Shown: piece by piece, positions 8,057-14,262 of the stretch
Layout: each line of letters opens with the position of its first letter
Position numbering within the stretch: position 1 is the first letter of the stretch
Assembly (NCBI GenBank): GCA_015655165.1
Contig: JAATFN010000240.1
Coordinates: 1-14,262, forward strand
DNA length: 14,262 nucleotides
DNA from: Betaproteobacteria bacterium
Lineage (GTDB): Bacteria > Pseudomonadota > Gammaproteobacteria > Burkholderiales > Burkholderiaceae_D
Reading direction: 5' to 3'
The notes under the pieces: model-generated
The model's input: only the letters and a program-made list of their open reading frames with translations
What the model was told of the DNA's origin: nothing
Database searches by the model: none
Made by a program: the position numbers and the translations under genes

Positions 8057-9294
8057 ACCGCTTCCCTTTCGTTCAATGTGTGCCATTTTTCTGTGATGAC
8101 GCGCAATATCAACCCGCCCGCGACAATGAACACCAAAGGCAGTAGCCATGTAGCAATCGAGGTCGGCGACCAACCATATCCGAACAACTCAATTGCAGGC
8201 CAGTCATTGCCGGCTTTACGCAAAGATTGATAATCCGGCCCCATCATGCGTTGTAAAAATTCAATGATAAATACGGTGCCGGCAGCAACAATCAATACCC
8301 CGCTTGCCCATAACAAAACAAAGCGTGTCAATACCAGATTCGATTGCTTGCTGCTTCTCCACCATACGGCTATACCTGAAATACCTGTTGGCATAAACAT
8401 CATGACTGCAACAAAAATAATGCCTTGATAAAGCAACCATGCACGCGTCATGTCGGACACGACATAACCAAAAAATGTCATGACAGCAGCACCGATAGCT
8501 GGTCCCAGAAATACTGCGACGCCACCAATATAGGTATTTAAGACCACTTCGGAAGATTTATGGATTTCAAACAGGACATAATTACCTGCTTCATTGCTCA
8601 TGGCCAAAAGACCACCTGCCACACCCGAAAATGTTGCCGATATGACGAAGACCATGACACGTAACAGATGGACGTTATAGCCAAGGAAACGCAAGCGATG
8701 GGCATTGTCACGCAATCCAAGTGTCAGACGTCCCAGTGGAGTGCGGGTAAATAAGAACAGTAGCCCCAAAGAAATGAGTACCCATATCAGGGTCAGATAA
8801 TAGACCTCGTTAGCTGTTCCAAATGAGAATCCCCATGCAGGCATGCGCATTGCAGAAACACCACCTTCACCACCGAAAACACTTTTCAGATGCGGTGCTA
8901 GTGCATGCAACAGTTCTGCCAATGCCAACGTAATCATCGAAAAATAAACACCACTACGCTTGGTGGAGAACCAGCCTGCAAATAGACCAATTGCAGCACC
9001 ACCCAGTGCACCGAAAAGCGGTAATAAAGGTGTTGGCAACAACCCCTCGCCCGACAAGGCATTCATTGCATGCAAGGTCGCAAACGTACCGACACCAAAG
9101 TAGGCAGCATGACCGAATGACAACATGCCACCCTGCCCGGCCAAGACATTAAAAGCACTGGCAAACAATGCTGCGATCAACATTTGCACTGCCGCATTGA
9201 CCAATGCCTCAGATAACACTGACGGCAATACAAACAGAATCACCGTGACAGCAACCAATAAAACAGGGCCAAGAATACGCGTATTATTTTTCAT
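8053..9294 (-). CDS. livM: ABC transporter permease LivM with C-terminal membrane extension
   Basis: 413-aa inner-membrane permease. The family motif GQGGMLSFGHAAYFGVG lies near residue 53. Helices with the cytoplasmic loop TPLGRLTLGLRDN and the MPTGISGI ending complete the normal LivM core by about residue 315. A further stretch of about 95 residues then follows, with two more hydrophobic segments (FVLLWASGVLIVAAG and SIATWLLPLVFIVAGG) joined by a polar loop (MMGPDYQSLRKAGNDWP). Many LivM proteins stop near the end of the core, so this one is long. ATG 9294 lies 6 bp after livH, with AAGGA about ten bases upstream. It forms the translocation pore with LivH. Confidence 0.92.
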   Translation of the reverse strand: MKNNTRILGPVLLVAVTVILFVLPSVLSEALVNAAVQMLIAALFASAFNVLAGQGGMLSFGHAAYFGVGTFATLHAMNALSGEGLLPTPLLPLFGALGGAAIGLFAGWFSTKRSGVYFSMITLALAELLHALAPHLKSVFGGEGGVSAMRMPAWGFSFGTANEVYYLTLIWVLISLGLLFLFTRTPLGRLTLGLRDNAHRLRFLGYNVHLLRVMVFVISATFSGVAGGLLAMSNEAGNYVLFEIHKSSEVVLNTYIGGVAVFLGPAIGAAVMTFFGYVVSDMTRAWLLYQGIIFVAVMMFMPTGISGIAVWWRSSKQSNLVLTRFVLLWASGVLIVAAGTVFIIEFLQRMMGPDYQSLRKAGNDWPAIELFGYGWSPTSIATWLLPLVFIVAGGLILRVITEKWHTLNEREAV

Positions 9295-9300
9295 GGTGCA

Positions 9301-10242
9301 TCAGTCCTTTTCGCCCATCAAACCTGCCGGACGCACCAGCAATACAAGTAACATCAAGGCAAATGGAATTGTCGCGGCAAGTGAGGAAACTTTCAGTGTC
9401 AGTAAACCACCCACGTCATGGGCCCAATTACCAATACCAATGTAGCCGAGTAAATCGGCAACACTAACGTTTACACCAACTGCAAACGATGAAATTAAAC
9501 CGATCATGATGGAAGAGAGCATTGCGCCTTCCAAAGAACCTAGACCACCAATGACGACAACAACGAAGACCATGACACCCAATTCGATGGCCATATTGGG
9601 ATTAGTTGTGTAAAACGCACCGGCAACTGCGCCTGCCAAACCTGCAAGACCGGCGCCAACGCCAAAGACACCCATGAACACCAAGGGCACATTGTGTCCT
9701 AATGCTTCTGCCATGGATGGACGATAAATCGCAGAACGCACAATGATGCCCACACGGGTACGCGACAACATCAGGTAAATCAAGGCAAACATGATGAGCG
9801 AAATGATGCCAATCAACATTCTATAAAACGGATATGACGTACCAAACAAGTGGAATGCGGCAAAATTCAGCGATTCTGGAATTTGATAATTGACAGGATA
9901 ATTGCCATACAGGAGTTTGATTATTTCCGCGATGATGAATGACAAACCGAATGTGACTAACAGCTCATGTGCATGTCCGTATTTATGAACACGTCGCAAA
10001 AAGAAGCGCTCGACAGCGATACCGATAAAACCGACAAGGATTGGCGCAATAATGATTGCAGGCCAAAAACCAACGACTTGCTGTAAACTGTAAGCCAGAT
10101 ACGCACCGATCATGTAAAAGGAAGTATGGGCGAAATTCAACACACCCATCATCCCGAAAATCAGTGTCAGTCCAGCAGAGACCATGAATAACAACAATCC
10201 GTAAATGGTGCCGTTAATCAACGATACAGTAAAGAATTCCAT
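9301..10242 (-). CDS. livH: ABC transporter permease LivH (branched-chain amino acid/HAAT family)
   Basis: 313-aa inner-membrane permease with about eight hydrophobic segments. The N-terminal block GLTLIFGMMGVLNFAH is the characteristic LivH motif. GGLGSLEGAM near residue 240 and the C-terminal RPAGLMGEK ending are also typical. An ATG 63 bp upstream would add 21 non-hydrophobic residues; ATG 10242 (MEFFTVSLINGTIYG) has AGGA about eight bases upstream and matches the family N-terminus. It is separated from livK by 127 bp that contain a strong hairpin, and is followed by livM after 6 bp. Confidence 0.94.
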   Translation of the reverse strand: MEFFTVSLINGTIYGLLLFMVSAGLTLIFGMMGVLNFAHTSFYMIGAYLAYSLQQVVGFWPAIIIAPILVGFIGIAVERFFLRRVHKYGHAHELLVTFGLSFIIAEIIKLLYGNYPVNYQIPESLNFAAFHLFGTSYPFYRMLIGIISLIMFALIYLMLSRTRVGIIVRSAIYRPSMAEALGHNVPLVFMGVFGVGAGLAGLAGAVAGAFYTTNPNMAIELGVMVFVVVVIGGLGSLEGAMLSSIMIGLISSFAVGVNVSVADLLGYIGIGNWAHDVGGLLTLKVSSLAATIPFALMLLVLLVRPAGLMGEKD

Positions 10243-10314
10243 AAAAAGTTCCTGTTTGAATACACATCGCATCACGATGTCAAATGGGTAACCGTCATCA
10301 CACATTTTGTGTCA

Positions 10315-10344
10315 TGCCTTATCCGGCATTCACCGGATAAGGCA
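10315..10344. promoter_or_regulatory. Perfect 12-bp inverted repeat (hairpin) between livK and livH
   Basis: The arms are 10315-10326 and 10333-10344 (core GCCTTATCCGG / CCGGATAAGGC) with a 6-base loop CATTCA. It lies 25 bp after the livK stop. On the minus strand, the direction of the operon, no T-run follows, so it does not look like a full intrinsic terminator. The position, directly downstream of the binding-protein gene and upstream of the permease gene, is where many ABC transporter operons carry an RNA-stabilising or partly terminating hairpin that raises binding-protein levels. That role is inferred. Confidence 0.6.
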
Positions 10345-10369
10345 AAAATTACATTTGTATAACGTAGAG

Positions 10370-11599
10370 TTAAGCTGGACGCTGGATTTTGCAGACGCTT
10401 TGTACCGGATTGATCGATTCTTCAGCAGTGAATACTTTAATTGGCTTAAAGCCCATGTCCGTACCATCCACTTTGAATTTCACATTTTTCTCGACACGGG
10501 ATACAACCATCGGCATCTGGATTTGATGGTCGGCTGCACGGAATGAAACTGCACCAAGTGGACCATCAACCTTGACTGTTTCCAATGCTTTTGCGATATC
10601 TGTGACATTGATTTTGCCGTTGTTTTGCTTCACGTTTTGCAATGCCTTTTGCAGCATTTCCATACCAACAATCGTATTAGGTTCGACATACGTCGGATAA
10701 TGTCCAACCTTCGCTTTATATTCTTCCGCAAATTTTTCTGTTTGTGCATTCACAGCGATGTTGAATGGGTGAGAAATATAATGCCCTAATGCTGTATCGC
10801 CTGCGTTGCCGATATTACCTGGTTGATCCAGAAATACCGTACCGAAACGTACCTTGAGACCTGCGTCCCGTGTCGCTTTCATCAATAACAGCAAGTCGTT
10901 TGACCAATTACCGGTAATGACAGACTGCGCATTACTACTCTTGATACGCGCAACATAAGGAGAAAAATCCTGGATTTTATTGACATCATGAAGTGTGCTA
11001 TCGGCAATGGTGTAACCACCCGATGAAGCATATTCCTTGATCGCATCATTCATGTCGATGCCCCAGGAATAGTTTTGGTTCATGGCATACACTTTGGTAC
11101 CCAAGTCGCCACTTTCTTTCATCGCTGGCACCAATGTCTTCACACGCATGATTGCATTGCTTGTAAAACGGAAGTGATAAAAATGACACTTATCACCAGT
11201 CAACTCCAATGCCTCTCCACCGACGTTCAGGTATAGTATTTCTTTGCCGCGATTACGGATATTGTATTTGCGTACATCTTCCGTAATTTGACCAGCAACC
11301 GCGGATGACGACCCCTGGACGATAATATGTGCGCCACTTGCAATCGCAGCTTTGACTTTATCTGATGCACCAGCCGGACCGCCCTGATTATCCTGTTCAA
11401 TCAACACAATCTGTTCGCCGTTCCAGCCGCCAGCTGCATTGATTTTATCAATGCCGTATTTAACAGCTGCTCGATATAACAAACCTGTCGATGCCTGTGG
11501 ACCAGACAACGTTTCAACCAATGCAATTTTTAATGGTTCCGCTTGTACTGCACCGGCAGTTGCCAATGCAATTAACGATACTCCGAATTGTTTCTTCAT
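10370..11599 (-). CDS. livK: Periplasmic substrate-binding protein LivK-like (HAAT ABC transporter)
   Basis: 409-aa precursor of the type I periplasmic binding protein family (Peripla_BP_6/LivJ-type). A Sec signal peptide with two N-terminal lysines, a hydrophobic core and AVQA before Glu21 predicts cleavage after residue 20. The mature start EPLKIALVETLSGPQASTG is the typical first strand and ligand loop. Further family features are KVKAAIASGAHIIVQGSSSAV and the later YVEPNTIVGMEMLQKAL. There are two mature cysteines (138 and 403), a possible disulfide. ATG 11599 has AGGAG eight bases upstream. It lies 78 bp after the shikimate dehydrogenase-like gene, with no convincing terminator between. 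It defines what the transporter brings in; the sequence differs enough from LivJ/LivK that a non-amino-acid ligand (for example an organic acid or alicyclic compound) is plausible. Confidence 0.92.
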   Translation of the reverse strand: MKKQFGVSLIALATAGAVQAEPLKIALVETLSGPQASTGLLYRAAVKYGIDKINAAGGWNGEQIVLIEQDNQGGPAGASDKVKAAIASGAHIIVQGSSSAVAGQITEDVRKYNIRNRGKEILYLNVGGEALELTGDKCHFYHFRFTSNAIMRVKTLVPAMKESGDLGTKVYAMNQNYSWGIDMNDAIKEYASSGGYTIADSTLHDVNKIQDFSPYVARIKSSNAQSVITGNWSNDLLLLMKATRDAGLKVRFGTVFLDQPGNIGNAGDTALGHYISHPFNIAVNAQTEKFAEEYKAKVGHYPTYVEPNTIVGMEMLQKALQNVKQNNGKINVTDIAKALETVKVDGPLGAVSFRAADHQIQMPMVVSRVEKNVKFKVDGTDMGFKPIKVFTAEESINPVQSVCKIQRPA

Positions 11600-11677
11600 T
11601 ATTCATATCTCCTATTTCTTGTCATAAAACATCATCCAACGACTCATTATGGTTTTATTCCAGGCCGACTAACTCAG

Positions 11678-12481
11678 TCAAAGTAACCCGAGAAATATGC
11701 CCATACGCTCAATCTGGGCATCCATCATGTGGTGTCCAAAATGTATATTTAACCCACGCTGCTGGGCACGGGCCAACAATGGGGTAACTCTGGTTTTCAT
11801 CACAACTTCGGCGACAACCGTTCCTGCCGCCAAAGCGTCAACATCAAACGGGATGGCATCTTGTTCACCAAGTCCAAGTGATGTTGAATTAATTGCCAAT
11901 GTGTAGTTGTCTGGCGTGTCGGTTGCCAGATGTGCATCAATATGGGGATAACATGCCTGTAATTGCGCAATGAGCTGCTCGGCACGCACGCTATTTCTGT
12001 TATAGATGCCAATCGAGGCAACACCATGCTCGGCCAAGGCATGTGCAATCGCTTTTGCAGCACCACCAGCACCTGCCAGATAGACACGTTTGCCATCAAA
12101 ACGGTAACCTTGTCGCACGAGTCCGCCAACAAAGCCTTCACCATCCAGGTTATGACCTATTTTTTCGCGCTGCCCCGCAACTTGTGCACTATCTATACGC
12201 ACAATATTGGCGGCACCAATGCGCTTTACAGCATCAGTCAGTCCTGTACAACAAGAGACCACTGCTTCTTTGTAGGGAATTGTGATGACCAAACCGCATA
12301 AACTCTGAATGAGCGTTACATGCGAGATGAACACCTCGAAATCTTCTGGCTTCACATGAAAGGGTACCATCACAGCGTCAGCGCCACGTTCAGCCATCAA
12401 TGTATTGAATGCCTGAGGCGTGCGTACATGCGTAATGGGATCAGCAATAATTGCCACCACACGGGTATTGCCTGTAATCAT
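11678..12481 (-). CDS. Shikimate/quinate dehydrogenase-like oxidoreductase (AroE family paralogue)
   Basis: 267-aa NAD(P)-dependent dehydrogenase of the AroE/YdiB family. Catalytic Lys71 (TIPYKE) and Asp113 (GHNLDGEGF) are present, as are Asn92 (GAANIV), the cofactor loop AGAGGAAKA (136-144) and an NRN motif after the next strand that usually marks NADP use. The substrate site differs from AroE. The two serines that bind the shikimate carboxylate (HSKSP in AroE) are Val19 and Thr21 here (HVRTP), and the NTDG threonine is Leu112. This suggests a related but different cyclic hydroxy acid or diol as substrate. Start ATG 12481 gives the usual family N-terminus with AGGAG only two bases upstream. 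A GTG at 12499 would add six residues and cannot be excluded. It is first in the operon, beside a divergent SDR and regulator, pointing to catabolism rather than aromatic amino acid synthesis. Confidence 0.85.
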   Translation of the reverse strand: MITGNTRVVAIIADPITHVRTPQAFNTLMAERGADAVMVPFHVKPEDFEVFISHVTLIQSLCGLVITIPYKEAVVSCCTGLTDAVKRIGAANIVRIDSAQVAGQREKIGHNLDGEGFVGGLVRQGYRFDGKRVYLAGAGGAAKAIAHALAEHGVASIGIYNRNSVRAEQLIAQLQACYPHIDAHLATDTPDNYTLAINSTSLGLGEQDAIPFDVDALAAGTVVAEVVMKTRVTPLLARAQQRGLNIHFGHHMMDAQIERMGIFLGLL

Positions 12482-12508
12482 ATCTCCTGCTACCTTCACT
12501 CTTTATCA

Positions 12509-12531
12509 GCTGATAGTGGTCAGCTTTTTTT
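12509..12531 (+). terminator. Short terminator-like hairpin plus T-run, pointing right
   Basis: GCTGA (12509-12513) and TCAGC (12520-12524) can form a 5-6 bp stem with a 6-base loop, followed at once by seven T residues (12525-12531). It overlaps a second perfect palindrome, TATCAGCTGATA (12504-12515). No plus-strand gene lies upstream, so it would only stop antisense transcripts from the operon before they reach the divergent promoter. Alternatively the palindrome is a DNA-binding site and the T-run is the AT-rich upstream region of the promoter. The stem is short, so confidence is low. Confidence 0.3.
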
Positions 12532-12536
12532 ATTAT

Positions 12537-12565
12537 TTGATAAACATGTCTGATAAGTTTAATAT
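12537..12565 (+). promoter_or_regulatory. Sigma70-type promoter for the SDR-gntR unit
   Basis: A -35 element TTGATA (12537-12542, five of six to consensus) and a -10 element TAATAT (12560-12565, four of six) are separated by exactly 17 bp, with an AT-rich stretch upstream. Transcription would start near 12572, giving a leader of about 120 bases before the SDR start. Both candidate GntR sites lie on it: one inside the spacer and one at the predicted start point. The opposite-direction promoter for the big operon must also lie in this region but could not be resolved to one clear pair. Confidence 0.5.
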
Positions 12566-12577
12566 ATTGTCAGACAA
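12546..12577. promoter_or_regulatory. Tandem candidate operators for the FCD-type GntR regulator
   Basis: TTGTCAGACAA at 12567-12577 is a perfect palindrome around one central base and matches the FadR-subfamily consensus TNGTNNNACNA at every fixed position. A degenerate copy, ATGTCTGATAA, is at 12546-12556 (two of the fixed positions differ). Their centres are 21 bp apart, two DNA helical turns, so two dimers would sit on the same face. They cover the plus-strand promoter and lie upstream of the divergent operon. The FCD regulator encoded at 13445-14137 is the obvious partner; the match is seen, the pairing is inferred. Confidence 0.55.
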
Positions 12578-12600
12578 GTAGTTTTTTCAGATTCTACAAA

Positions 12601-12628
12601 CCGATTTGCGCGTTGTCAATCAAATCGG
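12601..12628. repeat. 8-bp perfect inverted repeat in the SDR leader
   Basis: CCGATTTG (12601-12608) and CAAATCGG (12621-12628) are exact inverted copies separated by 12 bases. On the predicted transcript this would be a stem-loop some 60 bases before the second SDR start. It could also be a protein-binding dyad for another regulator. No T-run follows, so it is not a simple terminator. It explains part of the otherwise empty divergent region 12482-12690. Confidence 0.4.
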
Positions 12629-12690
12629 CAAACAGTTTTCAGAAACATAGACATCCAAGAGCAAATTAGAGATAACAGGTAGGAGCAATC

Positions 12691-13434
12691 ATGATTTCAT
12701 TTCACAATAAAACATTTCTGTTGACAGGTGCCGCAGGTGGCATTGCCAAAGCAACTGCAAAACTGATTGTGCAGCATGGTGCCAATGTGGCCTTGAGCGA
12801 CGTTAACGAAGCTGCCTTACATACCCTTAAAAAAGAACTGCAAACATTGGCGCCGGCAGCCAGAATTTCAGTTCATGTCACAGACATTGCCGATGCCAAC
12901 GCCTGTTTTGCAACCGCAAAAGCTGTTGCAGAGCAATTTGGTGGTATTGACCACTTGGTACACTCGGCAGGCATCTATCCGGAAAAATTGGTGGCAGACA
13001 TGCCAAATGAAGACTGGCTCAATCTGATGAGGATCAATCTGGACGGCACCTTTTATATTTGCAAGGCAGTCATTCCCTACCTGACAGAAGGCAGCTCAAT
13101 TGTGACGTTATCGTCTGTTGCAGCACAGCGGGGAAGTTTTTCTCACGCCCATTATTCTGCATCCAAAGGCGCTGTCATCAGTTTTTCCCGTAGCCTGGCA
13201 CTGGAACTGGCACCGAAAACCAGAGTAAATGCCCTATCACCGGGTATCATTGCTACACCGATGACAAAAGACTTGTTGGCACAAAAAGGACAATCACTCC
13301 TGGATAACACACCATTGCGCCGACTTGGGACAGCGGAAGAAATTGCAGGTAGCATTGCGTTTCTATGCTCTTCACTGGCAAGTTTTATCACGGGAGAAAC
13401 CTTGCAAGTCAACGGTGGTTTGTATATCAACTAA
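12691..13434 (+). CDS. Short-chain dehydrogenase/reductase (SDR), classical type, divergent unit
   Basis: 247-aa NAD(P)-dependent dehydrogenase of the classical SDR family, standard length. The cofactor loop is TGAAGGIA (12-19), where the last glycine of the usual TGxxxGxG is alanine. Asp37 (LSDVN) suggests NAD. The NNAG position reads HSAG (91-94), and the catalytic residues Asn115, Ser142, Tyr155 and Lys159 are intact. The C-terminal LQVNGGLYIN is typical. ATG 12691 is preceded by TAGGAG with a 5-base spacer. It is transcribed away from the large operon and followed after 10 bp by the GntR regulator, with which it probably shares a promoter. It is clearly a different protein from the SDR at 5725-6570 and likely acts on another step or stereoisomer of the same pathway. 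Confidence 0.92.
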   Translation: MISFHNKTFLLTGAAGGIAKATAKLIVQHGANVALSDVNEAALHTLKKELQTLAPAARISVHVTDIADANACFATAKAVAEQFGGIDHLVHSAGIYPEKLVADMPNEDWLNLMRINLDGTFYICKAVIPYLTEGSSIVTLSSVAAQRGSFSHAHYSASKGAVISFSRSLALELAPKTRVNALSPGIIATPMTKDLLAQKGQSLLDNTPLRRLGTAEEIAGSIAFLCSSLASFITGETLQVNGGLYIN

Positions 13435-13444
13435 TAACATCTAT

Positions 13445-14137
13445 ATGAAAATTGAAACATCGACTTCACTCACAACAGAAATCGTCGCATGGCTTAATCA
13501 TGAAATTGAATCCGGAAAGCTTGTTGCCGGGCAAAAACTCCCCAGCGAAAAACAACTGGGCGAGCAATTTTCTGTTAGCCGCTCGGTTGTGAGAGAAGCA
13601 GTTGCACAATTAAAGTCTGAAGGTATTGTCAATTCCCAACAAGGTCGCGGCGTCTTTGTTAACGAACGTGGCACACGTCAGTCGTTTCGCCTGAATATGG
13701 CAGATCTGGAAGACACCGAAGGGTTAACGCAAATCATCGAATTACTGGCGACGCTGGAAGCTGGAGCTGCCCGTTATGCAGCTATCAGACGCACGCCGGC
13801 CGATTTAAAAAAAATCAAACAAGCATTAGTTGGTATGGAATATGCCATTATCAGCGACCGCTTAGGTGATGAAGAGGACTATGCATTTCATCAAGCCATT
13901 GTCGACTCTACCAAAAACACACACTTTCTCCAGCTAAACGAATATATTGAACAGCATGTGCGACGTCTGATTCGTCGTGCACGGAGCAATACGGTTAACC
14001 GCTTTACCAATCTGGTTCAAGCAGTACAAGCCGAACATAAAGCCATTTTTGATGCGATTGAAGCCAAAGATCCCGATCGTGCGGGATTAGCTGCAGAAAC
14101 GCACCTGCGTAATGCGGCAAAAAGACTGAGCAAATAG
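13445..14137 (+). CDS. GntR-family transcriptional regulator, FadR subfamily (FCD domain)
   Basis: 230-aa ligand-responsive regulator, probably a repressor. The N-terminal winged helix-turn-helix is clear: KLPSEKQLGEQFSVSRSVVREA (31-52) followed by LKSEGIVNSQQGRGVFV. The C-terminal all-helical FCD domain (about 95-225) keeps the metal/ligand residues Asp145, His149 (DYAFHQAI), His198 (AEHKAI) and His220 (ETHL), in the usual D-x3-H ... H ... H order. FCD regulators of this type bind small organic acids or related metabolites. ATG 13445 gives the standard N-terminus; no strong ribosome site is seen, so translation is probably coupled to the SDR that ends 10 bp upstream. A longer in-frame extension upstream would overlap the SDR in another frame and is not used. 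It likely controls both divergent units through the sites at 12546-12577. Confidence 0.93.
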   Translation: MKIETSTSLTTEIVAWLNHEIESGKLVAGQKLPSEKQLGEQFSVSRSVVREAVAQLKSEGIVNSQQGRGVFVNERGTRQSFRLNMADLEDTEGLTQIIELLATLEAGAARYAAIRRTPADLKKIKQALVGMEYAIISDRLGDEEDYAFHQAIVDSTKNTHFLQLNEYIEQHVRRLIRRARSNTVNRFTNLVQAVQAEHKAIFDAIEAKDPDRAGLAAETHLRNAAKRLSK

Positions 14138-14262
14138 AACCGGAAATAATCTGTATGTGTCCAGACTTGATCTGGCATCATAGAATACTCGACACTACGT
14201 TCAGTTTTTCTTTAATACACGTGCCTCTTGCATAGTTATTCAACACTGCTGCATGCCACATA
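14138..14262. other. Right-edge non-coding stretch
   Basis: No gene, promoter or clear terminator is recognised here. A weak 5-bp dyad (CCAGA at 14161-14165, TCTGG at 14171-14175) lies 23 bp after the regulator stop without a T-run directly behind it. A T-rich patch (GTTTTTCTTT) follows about 30 bases later. A minus-strand frame open from the edge to a TGA at 14178-14180 (27 codons) could be the tail of a converging gene, but nothing in it is recognisable. Confidence 0.4.

Noticed and set aside
10315..10344. The livK-livH hairpin as an enterobacterial REP element
   Set aside because: GCCTTATCCGG resembles part of a REP sequence, but only a single copy is seen, without the usual asymmetry, and the organism does not look enterobacterial.
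11624..11658. AT-rich inverted repeat (ATAAAAC / GTTTTAT) between the AroE-like gene and livK
   Set aside because: The 7-bp A/T-dominated stem with a 21-base loop is too weak to call a terminator or operator.
13325..13444. Longer start for the GntR regulator
   Set aside because: The extra segment lies inside the SDR gene in another frame; ATG 13445 gives the normal family N-terminus.
14178..14261. Tail of a converging minus-strand gene at the right edge
   Set aside because: Only 27 codons are open to the edge and no motif is recognisable, so no gene is called.

Overview
The window reads as an accessory catabolic region of a Gram-negative bacterium, most likely a proteobacterium. The GabD N-terminus, the five-gene Liv transporter style and the FCD-type GntR regulator fit Burkholderiales best, but this is an impression from remembered family sequences. 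By eye the GC content is moderate (roughly mid-40s percent), low for that order. No RNA genes, insertion sequences, CRISPR arrays or phage genes were seen.

Layout. A compact minus-strand gene train runs from about 12.5 kb down through the left edge. In transcription order it holds: a shikimate dehydrogenase-like oxidoreductase (12481-11678); a periplasmic binding protein, two permeases and two ATPases of a branched-chain amino acid/HAAT-type ABC transporter (livK, livH, livM, livG, livF; 11599-6567); a short-chain dehydrogenase (SDR, 6570-5725); a TPP-dependent 2-oxoacid/acetoin dehydrogenase E1 with alpha and beta subunits fused in one chain (5681-3492); a VOC-fold protein (3467-2982); the E2 lipoyl acyltransferase (2980-1736); the E3 dihydrolipoyl dehydrogenase (1728-346); and the first 103 codons of a GabD-type succinate-semialdehyde dehydrogenase (309-1). 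Junctions are very tight (ATGA overlaps at livM/livG, livG/livF and livF/SDR; gaps of 1-43 bp among the enzyme genes), so one operon is the simplest reading. A strong hairpin lies between livK and livH.

A short plus-strand unit diverges from it: a second SDR (12691-13434) and a GntR/FadR-subfamily (FCD) repressor (13445-14137). The region between the two units carries a perfect match to the FadR-type operator consensus and a degenerate second copy 21 bp away. Both are placed on a good sigma70-type promoter for the SDR-regulator unit.

How the genes may work together (inference). The transporter imports a small organic substrate. Two SDRs and the shikimate dehydrogenase-like enzyme oxidise hydroxyl groups. 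The E1-E2-E3 complex cleaves a 2-oxoacid or alpha-hydroxyketone/diketone to an acyl-CoA, and the GabD-type enzyme oxidises an aldehyde or semialdehyde product. The GntR protein would sense the substrate or an intermediate. The substrate cannot be read from the sequence. The set differs from a standard acetoin or pyruvate dehydrogenase operon in its dedicated transporter, the VOC protein between E1 and E2, the fused E1 and the shikimate dehydrogenase-like gene, so it may be an undescribed degradation pathway.
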